Positions 54,979-62,279 of a stretch of 64,000 bases of DNA are shown here, piece by piece. The stretch covers positions 2,404,802 through 2,468,801 of the forward strand of contig NZ_NRSW01000001.1 of the NCBI RefSeq assembly GCF_002288635.1. Reading direction: 5' to 3'. A model generated the notes under the pieces. The model had not been told where the DNA came from and ran no database searches. It saw only the letters and a program-made list of their open reading frames with translations. The stretch is from Mucilaginibacter sp. MD40 (GTDB lineage: Bacteria; Bacteroidota; Bacteroidia; Sphingobacteriales; Sphingobacteriaceae). The first letter of the stretch is position 1, and every line of letters begins with the position of its first letter. Position numbers and translations under genes: made by a program.

Positions 54979-55012
54979 ACGGCTAACTTAGTGCAAGCAC
55001 TAAGTTAGCCGT
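54979..55012. terminator. Long perfect hairpin overlapping the SRPBCC gene's 3' end
   Basis: ACGGCTAACTTAGTGC (54979-54994) and GCACTAAGTTAGCCGT (54997-55012) are perfect inverted copies. It terminates the 28-codon unit (TTTCT follows on plus) and includes the last ten codons of the convergent SRPBCC gene. Confidence 0.8.
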
Positions 55013-55381
55013 TTCTGCTTGCACAAGTTTATTCAAAGGCCCGCTGGCGGCCATCTTCATCAGCATATTCAGTTCAGCAGCAATGGTAAATTTTGCCTTT
55101 GTAGTGTTGGCATCATTTTGCGTTATTTCCCATTTCAGTTCCATATCAAATGGCGGCTTTTCAGCAGGTATAACAGAAATTGATTTATTGGGGACCTTTT
55201 GATCTATTTTAAGTGAAAGACGGGTAATGTTCTGCACATTAAAACTTGCCGTGTCTGTAGTTGACTCCCAATCGGTAATACCTTCAGGCATTAACTGCCT
55301 GTGGTTATTCATATCAGTTAAAAACGCGTAAACAACACCAGCCGGTTGGTTGATCACTACTTCGCTTTCAAAAATGCTCAT
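54983..55381 (-). CDS. SRPBCC (START/polyketide-cyclase-like) family protein
   Basis: 132 residues. Opens with SIFESEVVINQPAGVVYAFLTDMNNHRQLMPEGITDWES, the beta-alpha-alpha start of SRPBCC hydrophobic-ligand-binding proteins, and closes with the long C-terminal helix (LNMLMKMAASGPLNKLVQAETANLVLAL). The ligand is unknown. It lies 13 bases after pyrE on the same strand, so a pyrE-SRPBCC unit is likely. Its last codons sit inside a strong hairpin. Confidence 0.8.
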   Translation of the reverse strand: MSIFESEVVINQPAGVVYAFLTDMNNHRQLMPEGITDWESTTDTASFNVQNITRLSLKIDQKVPNKSISVIPAEKPPFDMELKWEITQNDANTTKAKFTIAAELNMLMKMAASGPLNKLVQAETANLVLALS

Positions 55382-55394
55382 ACCTTATTTTAGA

Positions 55395-56036
55395 TTATTG
55401 CCCCCAGGTGGAAGGTTCTTCGCGCCATTTTCTCAACATATCTACATCAGCGGATGATATAAACTGCTTCTCTTCGGCGTATTTAATTAAAGCGTTGTAA
55501 TTTGACAGGGTGAAGTAAGGACATTTAGCATTCTTGAAATTTTCATCAGCTACATTAAAACCGTAGCTAAAAATAGCTGCAAGGCCCGCAACGGTATAAC
55601 CGGCCTCACGCAAAGCATCAACCGCCTGCAAACTGCTTTTTCCGGTAGAAATAAGATCTTCAATAACTACTACACGCTGCCCCGGGTTAATTTCGCCCTC
55701 TATAAGGTTACCGCGGCCATGCTCTTTGGCTTTAGCACGTACATAAATAAAGGGTAAACCAAGTTCCTGAGCAACCAGCGCGCCCTGAGGGATACCTGCT
55801 GTTGCCACGCCTGCTATGCACCCTACAGAACCAAACATTTCCTGTATGGCCGATGTAAGCTTTTGCCTGATATAAGTGCGAATGGTAGGATAAGACAGGG
55901 TTACACGGTTATCACAATAGATAGGTGATTTCCAGCCCGAAGCCCATGTAAAAGGATTAGTAGGTTGCAATTTTATTGCTTTAATTTGCAGCAAAAATTC
56001 AGCGACCTGCTGTTCGGTCTCACTATTGGTAAACAT
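55395..56036 (-). CDS. pyrE: Orotate phosphoribosyltransferase
   Basis: Makes orotidine-5'-monophosphate in pyrimidine synthesis. 213 residues. FTWASGWKSPIYCDNR near the N terminus binds orotate, GVATAGIPQGALVAQELGLPFIYVRAKAKEHGRGNLIEG is the flexible loop, and VVVIEDLISTGKSSLQAV (~125-142) the PRPP-binding motif. Its ATG (56036-56034) overlaps the ATG of the divergent NUDIX gene inside CATG. Confidence 0.93.
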   Translation of the reverse strand: MFTNSETEQQVAEFLLQIKAIKLQPTNPFTWASGWKSPIYCDNRVTLSYPTIRTYIRQKLTSAIQEMFGSVGCIAGVATAGIPQGALVAQELGLPFIYVRAKAKEHGRGNLIEGEINPGQRVVVIEDLISTGKSSLQAVDALREAGYTVAGLAAIFSYGFNVADENFKNAKCPYFTLSNYNALIKYAEEKQFISSADVDMLRKWREEPSTWGQ

Positions 56037-56658
56037 GGCTCAAAAATACAGAATTTATATCAACGAAAAAGTGGTTTTATTAACCTCAAAAGTGCCTGAC
56101 GATGGCCTGGAGTACCAACCTATTGATGCAGAGCATTTTGATTTAAAAATAGTTTACTACTGGGCGCTTAAACAAAACAACAGGTTTTTTTACGTATTGT
56201 GTAATGATACGCGCGCGTTTTTGAAAAGGATCATCAGGAATAATTTCCTGATAGAGGCAGCCGGCGGTTTGGTGACCAATAAGGATGGAAAGCATCTTTT
56301 TATTTACCGCAACGATAAATGGGACCTGCCTAAAGGTAAAATTGAAAAGAAGGAAAAGAACAGGGTTGCCGCTGTACGCGAGGTAGAGGAGGAGTGTGGT
56401 ATTAAAGTAAGCCGTATTGAAGAAAAAATATGCAAAACCTACCACACCTATATTTACCGTGGCGAAGTAGTACTTAAAAAGACACACTGGTTTAAGATGC
56501 GTTATAAAGGTAAGGCTAAGCTTATCCCGCAGTTAGAAGAAGGAATCACCGACGTACGCTGGTTTGCCGATAAGGAAGTACCCGCAATTGCAGGCAATAC
56601 TTTCCCTTCAATTCTGGATGTGCTAAAAAAGGAAAAACTGATTACAGAAATGGAATAG
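56035..56658 (+). CDS. NUDIX hydrolase with N-terminal extension
   Basis: About 207 residues from the ATG at 56035; an in-frame TTG at 56026 is less likely. Residues ~1-75 are a domain not found in short NUDIX enzymes (RIYINEKVVLL, FFYVLCNDTRAFLKRIIRNNFLIEAAGG). The NUDIX box is canonical: G-x5-E-x7-REVEEECGI, in LPKGKIEKKEKNRVAAVREVEEECGI. Substrate (nucleoside diphosphate derivative) unknown. Start overlaps pyrE; its stop overlaps coaD by 17 bases tail to tail. Confidence 0.85.
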   Translation: MAQKYRIYINEKVVLLTSKVPDDGLEYQPIDAEHFDLKIVYYWALKQNNRFFYVLCNDTRAFLKRIIRNNFLIEAAGGLVTNKDGKHLFIYRNDKWDLPKGKIEKKEKNRVAAVREVEEECGIKVSRIEEKICKTYHTYIYRGEVVLKKTHWFKMRYKGKAKLIPQLEEGITDVRWFADKEVPAIAGNTFPSILDVLKKEKLITEME

Positions 56659-57103
56659 CCTCTTTAGGAATAAACTGCGCTACATCGCCATTATACCGGA
56701 TAATTTCGCGTACTATGCTGGAACTGATGGATGAATATCCCGGTTTGCTTACGATAAATATGCTTTCAATTTCGGGCTCAAGCGCATGGTTCATTTGTGC
56801 TATGGCCTTTTCGTACTCAAAATCGCTTACGGTACGTATGCCCCGTATCATATAATCGGCACCTATACTCCGGCAAAAATCAACGGTTAGGCCCTCATAG
56901 GCAATCACGTGTATACGCTCATCATATGAAAAAACAGCCCTCAGCATTTCTTCGCGTTTGCTTACCGACAAAAGCCCCTGCTTGCTGCTGTTAACACCAA
57001 TACCGATATACAGTTTATCAAACAAATTTACCGAGCGCTTTACAATATCAACATGCGCTTTGGTAACAGGATCAAACGAGCCGGGGAAAAGGGCTATTTT
57101 CAT
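56642..57103 (-). CDS. coaD: Phosphopantetheine adenylyltransferase
   Basis: Transfers AMP from ATP to 4'-phosphopantetheine, the fourth step of coenzyme A synthesis. 153 residues from MKIALFPGSFDPVTKAHVDIVKRS (57103); the upstream ATG at 57124 is unlike homologs. The H/T-x-G-H motif reads TKAH, with Ala where Gly is usual; RGIRTVSDFEYE (residues ~86-97) and SSSIVREI (~127-134, ISSS) complete the active site. The trimeric/hexameric enzyme is otherwise intact. Confidence 0.92.
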   Translation of the reverse strand: MKIALFPGSFDPVTKAHVDIVKRSVNLFDKLYIGIGVNSSKQGLLSVSKREEMLRAVFSYDERIHVIAYEGLTVDFCRSIGADYMIRGIRTVSDFEYEKAIAQMNHALEPEIESIFIVSKPGYSSISSSIVREIIRYNGDVAQFIPKEAIPFL

Positions 57104-57170
57104 ATTTGAGCTTTTGCTTATCAAAAGTAGGGAATAATCGTTAGAAAAGAATTTTCAATAATCAATTGTT

Positions 57171-57202
57171 CATTGCGGGCGGGCAGAAAGGCTGAAGCAA
57201 TG
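57171..57202. repeat. REP-like CATTGC...GCAATG element
   Basis: CATTGC (57171-57176) pairs with GCAATG (57197-57202), with a G/A-rich centre; similar to the element at 29656-29690. In the 190-base gap between coaD and nudK. Confidence 0.5.
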
Positions 57203-57260
57203 TAAAGCGCGATGATAGATATTTTGTTAGCGGTATTTATTGCCAAAAACACAGCGTATA

Positions 57261-57289
57261 AGATTTCTAACTGTCGTTCGAAATGACAG
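57261..57289. repeat. REP-like TGTCATTTCGAACG element
   Basis: Minus strand: CTGTCATTTCGAACGACAG then TTAGAAATCT, with CTGTC/GACAG as an inverted pair. This form (TGTCATTTCGAACG..AGAAATCT) is a common dispersed intergenic repeat in Bacteroidota. Confidence 0.5.
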
Positions 57290-57293
57290 AATG

Positions 57294-57875
57294 TTATACC
57301 AAATCGTTTAACTGGGCGTATTGCAACAGCATAATAGTTTTGGCATCTTTTATTTCGCCGGTCTTAACCATATCAAGCGCCCTGCCGAACGGCAGTTCCA
57401 GCACTTCAATATGCTCCGTTTCTTCTTCAAGGCCACCGCCGTCGCCTACTTTTTGGCTTTTATTATACTCGGCCACAAAGAAATACAGTATTTCTGTAAC
57501 CGAACCGGGCGACATGTATGCCTCAAAGACTTTTTGTACCTCGGTTATTTTGTAGCCGGTTTCCTCCTCGGTTTCTTTCCGAATACAGTCGTCCGGGTTA
57601 TCTTTATCCAGTAAGCCGGCGCACGCCTCGATCATATAGCCGTCGGCATTGCCATTTAAGTAGGTGGGCAGCCTGAATTGTCTGGTCAATATGACTTTAC
57701 CCTCCGCTTTGTTGTAAAGTAATATTACGGCGCCGTTGCCACGGTCATAAGCCTCACGCTGCTGCGGCTGCCATTTTCCATCGCGGCCCAACAGTTCGTA
57801 GGTTGCTTTACGCAGTGTGTACCAATTATCTGAGAGAACGGTAAGTTCCAGATTTTTAACATGCTCATTACTCAT
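57294..57875 (-). CDS. nudK: NudK-type NUDIX (GDP-mannose) pyrophosphatase
   Basis: 193 residues from MSNEHVKNLELTVLSDNWYTLRKATYEL (57875); homologs do not include the upstream open frame. The variant NUDIX box CAGLLDKDNPDDCIRKETEEETGY is shaped as in E. coli NudK, one residue shorter between Gly and the RE/KE than the canonical box. NudK hydrolyses GDP-mannose, which is of interest since manC (9890) makes it. Overlaps the rsmD stop by eight bases, hence translational coupling. Confidence 0.82.
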   Translation of the reverse strand: MSNEHVKNLELTVLSDNWYTLRKATYELLGRDGKWQPQQREAYDRGNGAVILLYNKAEGKVILTRQFRLPTYLNGNADGYMIEACAGLLDKDNPDDCIRKETEEETGYKITEVQKVFEAYMSPGSVTEILYFFVAEYNKSQKVGDGGGLEEETEHIEVLELPFGRALDMVKTGEIKDAKTIMLLQYAQLNDLV

Positions 57876-58413
57876 CTGCCTTATGCTTAAAAAACGAAAA
57901 AGAAGAGTGCCCGTATTTACGCTGTTCCACAAACGCCGGGTGGTTACTTAAATTTTGCAGGCTTTGGTGTTCTACTATCAGCAGTCCATCAGGCTTTAAC
58001 AGCGCCCTATCGAACACTATTTTAGGTATCTCCGGAATTTTATTGAGATCATACGGGGGGTCAGCAAATACCAGGTCGTATTGCTCGGTTTCCATAGCCA
58101 GGTATTTAAATACATCGGCTTTGTAGGTTTGTATCTGCGTTAGGCCATGCTGGCGCGAAGCGTCTTTTAAATAATTTACACAATGTATGCTGCGGTCTAC
58201 CGCGGTTACCTTTTCTGCGTAACGGGAAGCAAACTCCATGGAAATATTACCGGTGCCGCTAAAAATATCCAAAACGGACAAGCCTTCAAATTCTATCTGA
58301 TTTTGCAGGATATTAAATAGGGCCTCTTTGGCCAAGTCGGTAGTTGGGCGTACAGGTAAATTATTAGGCGGGTTAAGCCTTAATCCTTTTAATTTTCCTC
58401 CTATGATGCGCAT
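57868..58413 (-). CDS. rsmD: 16S rRNA (guanine(966)-N2)-methyltransferase
   Basis: 181 residues. SAM-binding VLDIFSGTGNISMEFASR (~43-60), the catalytic VFADPPYDL motif (~114-122, D/N-P-P-Y of N6/N2 base methylases) and the opening MRIIGGKLKGLRL typical of RsmD. Methylates G966 of 16S rRNA near the decoding centre. Overlaps DUF3822 by 13 bases upstream and nudK by eight downstream. Confidence 0.9.
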   Translation of the reverse strand: MRIIGGKLKGLRLNPPNNLPVRPTTDLAKEALFNILQNQIEFEGLSVLDIFSGTGNISMEFASRYAEKVTAVDRSIHCVNYLKDASRQHGLTQIQTYKADVFKYLAMETEQYDLVFADPPYDLNKIPEIPKIVFDRALLKPDGLLIVEHQSLQNLSNHPAFVEQRKYGHSSFSFFKHKADE

Positions 58414-59201
58414 AATGATAACGCTGCAAGGCTTAATATTTGATGCGCGGAAATGTTAGCCGGCAAATTGATAACGCTTGCGGAGTTTAAATTAACCTCG
58501 CCAAAAAAGGCTTTGAGATAGGTAAAATAACCATCAGTGATATTCATATCTCCGCTGATATATAACCTTGCCTTTTCAGGATCTAGGTCTATTTCCCTGC
58601 ACACCATCGCGCAAAAATAGGCCAGTTCTTCGTGGTTTTTAAAGCTGAAGGTGTTATAAAAACGCAGTTTACTGTAATGGTAGTTGAGTATTGAAACACT
58701 TTCGTGACCAATATGCAAATACAAGGAAGTATTGGTAGGATAATTAGCGGATGTAGCCTTTAGCCAGCCCATATCGGCATGGGTTACTTGCTGGTTATCG
58801 AGGTCTTTTACCGCGTACAGCAACGCTTCATCAACCTTGTATATAATATGGTTTACTTCATCAAGCGGTTCCACCAGTACTTTTTCGTTGTCTTTTACAT
58901 CAAGCAGGCGGGCGGCGTCAGCAATATGGGCCTGTTCATAAAGCGCAGCGGGTAACAATGTTAACGCATCAGCCTTTAGACCGATAAGCACCTTTTTATA
59001 ATTGGCGGTGAGTATGTCCCGCAAATCACTGGGGTCACGTAACTCATCTGTAGAAAAACCGGTTCCCCACTGTAATAGCTGCTTATCCTGTAAAACAGCG
59101 TAATTAAAATGGTTTACATCGGCCTGTAGGAGCAGGGAGTATGTGTTGGCCCGGCTCAGGCTAAAATCGTCGCTGGTGTAGTGGGTTTTATTCTCGCTCA
59201 T
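58401..59201 (-). CDS. DUF3822 family protein
   Basis: About 266 residues from MSENKTHYTSDDFSLSRANTYSLLLQ (59201); the open frame continues upstream to 59327 but into the divergent helicase region. The sequence (YSLLLQADVNHFNYAVLQDKQLLQW, KVLIGLKADALTLLPAALY) is that of DUF3822, a family with an actin/ASKHA-like look, conserved immediately before rsmD in Bacteroidota. Function unknown; adjacency to rsmD is conserved as far as I know. Confidence 0.75.
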   Translation of the reverse strand: MSENKTHYTSDDFSLSRANTYSLLLQADVNHFNYAVLQDKQLLQWGTGFSTDELRDPSDLRDILTANYKKVLIGLKADALTLLPAALYEQAHIADAARLLDVKDNEKVLVEPLDEVNHIIYKVDEALLYAVKDLDNQQVTHADMGWLKATSANYPTNTSLYLHIGHESVSILNYHYSKLRFYNTFSFKNHEELAYFCAMVCREIDLDPEKARLYISGDMNITDGYFTYLKAFFGEVNLNSASVINLPANISAHQILSLAALSLCAS

Positions 59202-59270
59202 GCAGTTTAAGCAAAAGTAATATTTTTTCTGAATTACGTATGTTAACATACTATTCAGCAATTTTGTGAT

Positions 59271-60692
59271 GTGCACGGTACAGAATACATCAGCCAAAGC
59301 TTTCCGCATGAGCCAAACGCCCAGCAACTGGAGCTCTTTTTAAAGCTGCACCAATTTTTGGTGAGCGAGGATGGCGACGAATGCTTTATATTAAAAGGTT
59401 ATGCCGGTACCGGTAAAACCACCATAGTGGGCGCGCTGGTAAAGGCGTTGCCAAAATACAACCTGCGTTCGGTACTTTTAGCGCCTACCGGCCGTGCTGC
59501 CAAGGTGATCACGAGTTATTCGGGCCGGAAGGCTTTTACCATACATAAGCGCATTTATCGCAAAAAATCGGCATTGAACGTCGACGAGTCTTTTTTGATA
59601 GCCGATAACCTAAGCGCCAACACCCTGTTCATTGTGGATGAAGCTTCCATGATATCTGACGAGATCAGCGGGAACAACCGCGAAACGCTCCTGCACGATC
59701 TGGTGAACTATGTTTACAACACCAAAAACTGCCGCTTACTGCTGGTGGGTGATACGGCGCAGTTGCCTCCCGTTGGTGCCGACGACAGCCCCGCTTTAAA
59801 CGAGCGTTTGATGAAAGCGCAGTTTGGGCTCAATGTGTTTTATTATGAGCTCACAGATGTACTAAGGCAACAAAAAGACTCCGGTATACTGCACAACGCT
59901 ACGCAAATACGCAACCTGATCAGACAGGAAAAAGAAATTACCCCTAAAATTACCACCAAAGGCTATAAAGATATTTACCGCATGGGTAGCGATATGCTGG
60001 AGGAGGGTTTAAACTACGCCTATAATAAATATGGCGATGATCAAACGCTGATCATCTGCCGGAGCAATAAAAACGCTAACCTGTATAACCGGCAAATACG
60101 GGGGCGTATATTGTACAGGGAAGAAGAACTTACCGGCGGCGACCAGCTCATGGTGGTGCGTAATAATTATTTCTGGCTGAAAGACCAGGAGGATAGCAGT
60201 ACCGGCTTTATTGCCAATGGCGACATTGCCCGTATCAGAAAAGTACGCCGGTTTGAGGAGATGTATGGTTTCCGGTTTGCCGATGTGCAGCTGGAATTTA
60301 CAGATTATGCCGAAGACCCCATATTGGAATGTAAAATACTACTGGACACATTGTACTCCGAAGCGCCCGCTTTACCACCTACCGATCAAAAGCGCTTTTA
60401 CCTGGAGGCCATGAAAGATTATGACCATATCCCCAATAAGCGCGATAAACATAATGAGCTAAAACTAAACCCTTACTACAATGCCTTACAGGTGAAATTT
60501 GCTTATGCCGTTACCTGCCACAAGGCGCAGGGCGGGCAATGGGAAGCAGTATTTGTTGACCAGGGATATTTGACCGACGACATGGTTAATACTGATTTTT
60601 TAAGATGGTTTTACACCGCCTGTACAAGGGCAACTAAAGAGCTCTACCTGGTTAATTTTAATGAGCAGTTCTTTATAAACAGTGGTTCATAG
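59271..60692 (+). CDS. RecD/UvrD-like DNA helicase
   Basis: 473 residues from a GTG at 59271. Walker A KGYAGTGKTT (42-51), Walker B-like LFIVDEASMISDE (~117-129), motif III GDTAQLPPVG (~160-169), and the UvrD_C_2 region with TCHKAQGGQW and FYTACTRATKELYLV close to the end. Matches the RecD-like (exodeoxyribonuclease V alpha) superfamily 1 helicases with a 5'-3' polarity in the family, here without RecB/RecC. Divergent from DUF3822 with 69 bases between. Confidence 0.85.
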   Translation: MHGTEYISQSFPHEPNAQQLELFLKLHQFLVSEDGDECFILKGYAGTGKTTIVGALVKALPKYNLRSVLLAPTGRAAKVITSYSGRKAFTIHKRIYRKKSALNVDESFLIADNLSANTLFIVDEASMISDEISGNNRETLLHDLVNYVYNTKNCRLLLVGDTAQLPPVGADDSPALNERLMKAQFGLNVFYYELTDVLRQQKDSGILHNATQIRNLIRQEKEITPKITTKGYKDIYRMGSDMLEEGLNYAYNKYGDDQTLIICRSNKNANLYNRQIRGRILYREEELTGGDQLMVVRNNYFWLKDQEDSSTGFIANGDIARIRKVRRFEEMYGFRFADVQLEFTDYAEDPILECKILLDTLYSEAPALPPTDQKRFYLEAMKDYDHIPNKRDKHNELKLNPYYNALQVKFAYAVTCHKAQGGQWEAVFVDQGYLTDDMVNTDFLRWFYTACTRATKELYLVNFNEQFFINSGS

Positions 60693-60746
60693 TTAGTGGA
60701 CAATCGTTCATAGAAAAGGAAGATATTCATCAGCAAACTATGACCC
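60684..60746. repeat. Heptamer-unit imperfect palindrome between two convergent genes
   Basis: GGTTCATAGTT (60684-60694) and AACTATGACCC (60736-60746) are nearly inverted copies. The left part reads as 7-base units GTTCATA, GTTAGTG, GACAATC, GTTCATA. Confidence 0.55.
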
Positions 60747-60758
60747 ATTAACAAAAAT

Positions 60759-62093
60759 CTATTGTGCTTCCGGCAAAGTAATAGTAAATACACTGCCTTC
60801 CCCTTCCTTACTTTGCACCGTGATTTTACCGTTATGGGCATTCACTATATCTCTTACAATACTTAAACCAATACCGGTTGATTCTTCGCCTCTTAAACCG
60901 GTGCGACCGGCACCTGAGAAACGTTCAAATATTTTAGGAAGCATTTCCTGTGGTATGCCTAAGCCGTAGTCTTTAACCTGTATAATAAAATTACGCTTAT
61001 CCTTATTTAAATGCACTTCAACCAGATCTCCGTCTTTTGAAAACTTAAGTGCATTACTTACCAGGTTATCAATTACCCGGGTAAACTTCTCATGATTGAG
61101 CAGGGCGAAAGCATTTTTTACATTACTCATCAATACCACTCGTTCTTTGCCATTGAGTTGTATCTTCCATGCATTTACAATGCTTTGCAGGCAACTATTG
61201 AGATCGGTGCGCTGCAGATCAATAGAACTGGAATTATTCTCGCTGCGCGCCGCTGCAAGCAGGTCATCTATAATGGTACGGGCCTTCACGCATGATTCGC
61301 GCATCATATTCAGGTTCTCCTGCGTTTCTTCGTCAATATCGTCCAACGCCATCACCATGGTTAATGACTCTACGGCAGCTATGGGGTTTCGCAGATCATG
61401 CGCTACCGTCCCCAACACCTGGTTTTTAAAGATATTGGCCTTTTCTATTTGCGCTTTTTGTTCCCGTATTTCCACTATTTGCCCGTAATAGCTGGCTTTG
61501 TAACTGAAAAAATAGCGCGAGGTAAGATAAAAACCGGCCAGCAAAATAGCCGATATCATTTGGTTGTGTATTGTTTCTGTTGGGCCGGCCTGTGCGTGTA
61601 AAAGCATCATACTAAACAACATTTCAACACCCACCAGTAATACCAGCGTTTCATAATATTCAAAGGTGAAAAGCATACTAATGATGCTTAACGCAACGAG
61701 GTATAAGGTAAGGCTGTTACTGGGGTCTGAGGTGGAAATAAAGCTCGAATACATACCGCACATAATAATGTACAGAGCAAAAACAAATACAAATAAGGCC
61801 ATGCCCGAGGTAGCAAACCTTGTTTTACGCATATGGCCAACCATCAGGTGGCTAAAAAGGTAAAAGAAAGGTGTTACACCTATAAATACCCAGTTAATAA
61901 AGTTGAACTCCGGAAAATTTTGCGCTTTGGTAAGGCTTTCAGGAAATACGTGGTACAGTATCCTGATAATGATGTTTAAGGTAAGAAAGATAAAGCTGGC
62001 CGTACGCACTGCCAGTAAATTCTGATAAGTATAGTAATTGCGGTAAGGCTCGCGGTATTTAGGCGGGAGCTTTGCAAAAAAGTGAGTTTCCAA
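60759..62093 (-). CDS. Sensor histidine kinase with six membrane helices
   Basis: 444 residues. The N-terminal half holds about six membrane segments with little outside the membrane (residues ~28-205). Then HisKA with the phospho-His in LGTVAHDLRNPIAAVESLTM, a HATPase_c domain with NLVSNALKFSKDG (N box), KDYGLGIP (G1) and GEESTGIGLSIVRDIVNAHNGK (G2). An orphan kinase; no regulator gene is adjacent. A good promoter lies about 30 bases upstream. Confidence 0.9.
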   Translation of the reverse strand: METHFFAKLPPKYREPYRNYYTYQNLLAVRTASFIFLTLNIIIRILYHVFPESLTKAQNFPEFNFINWVFIGVTPFFYLFSHLMVGHMRKTRFATSGMALFVFVFALYIIMCGMYSSFISTSDPSNSLTLYLVALSIISMLFTFEYYETLVLLVGVEMLFSMMLLHAQAGPTETIHNQMISAILLAGFYLTSRYFFSYKASYYGQIVEIREQKAQIEKANIFKNQVLGTVAHDLRNPIAAVESLTMVMALDDIDEETQENLNMMRESCVKARTIIDDLLAAARSENNSSSIDLQRTDLNSCLQSIVNAWKIQLNGKERVVLMSNVKNAFALLNHEKFTRVIDNLVSNALKFSKDGDLVEVHLNKDKRNFIIQVKDYGLGIPQEMLPKIFERFSGAGRTGLRGEESTGIGLSIVRDIVNAHNGKITVQSKEGEGSVFTITLPEAQ

Positions 62094-62123
62094 TACTGAT
62101 AAGTTAGTTTAGTTAGGGCTCAC

Positions 62124-62154
62124 CAAAAATATCAATTTGTTGGCTTACAACAAA
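62124..62154 (-). promoter_or_regulatory. Bacteroidota-type promoter of the histidine kinase gene
   Basis: Minus strand: TTTG (62154-62151), 19 bases, TATTTTTG (62131-62124). This fully matches TTTG-N19-TAnnTTTG and implies a start about 24 bases before the kinase ATG at 62093. Confidence 0.65.
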
Positions 62155-62279
62155 AACTTGCATGGCGTTCATTTCCTTTATTTGACAAAATGTCTTTTAA
62201 AAACAATTTTAAATGCCAAATTTTCAGCGCTGCCGATAGTTAAGGGGAGTGGCAAAAGATTTGATATCATCTTATTACT

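Noticed and set aside
59202..59327. N-terminal extension of the DUF3822 frame
   Set aside because: It would cover the divergent helicase start and lacks homology; MSENKTHY is the natural start.
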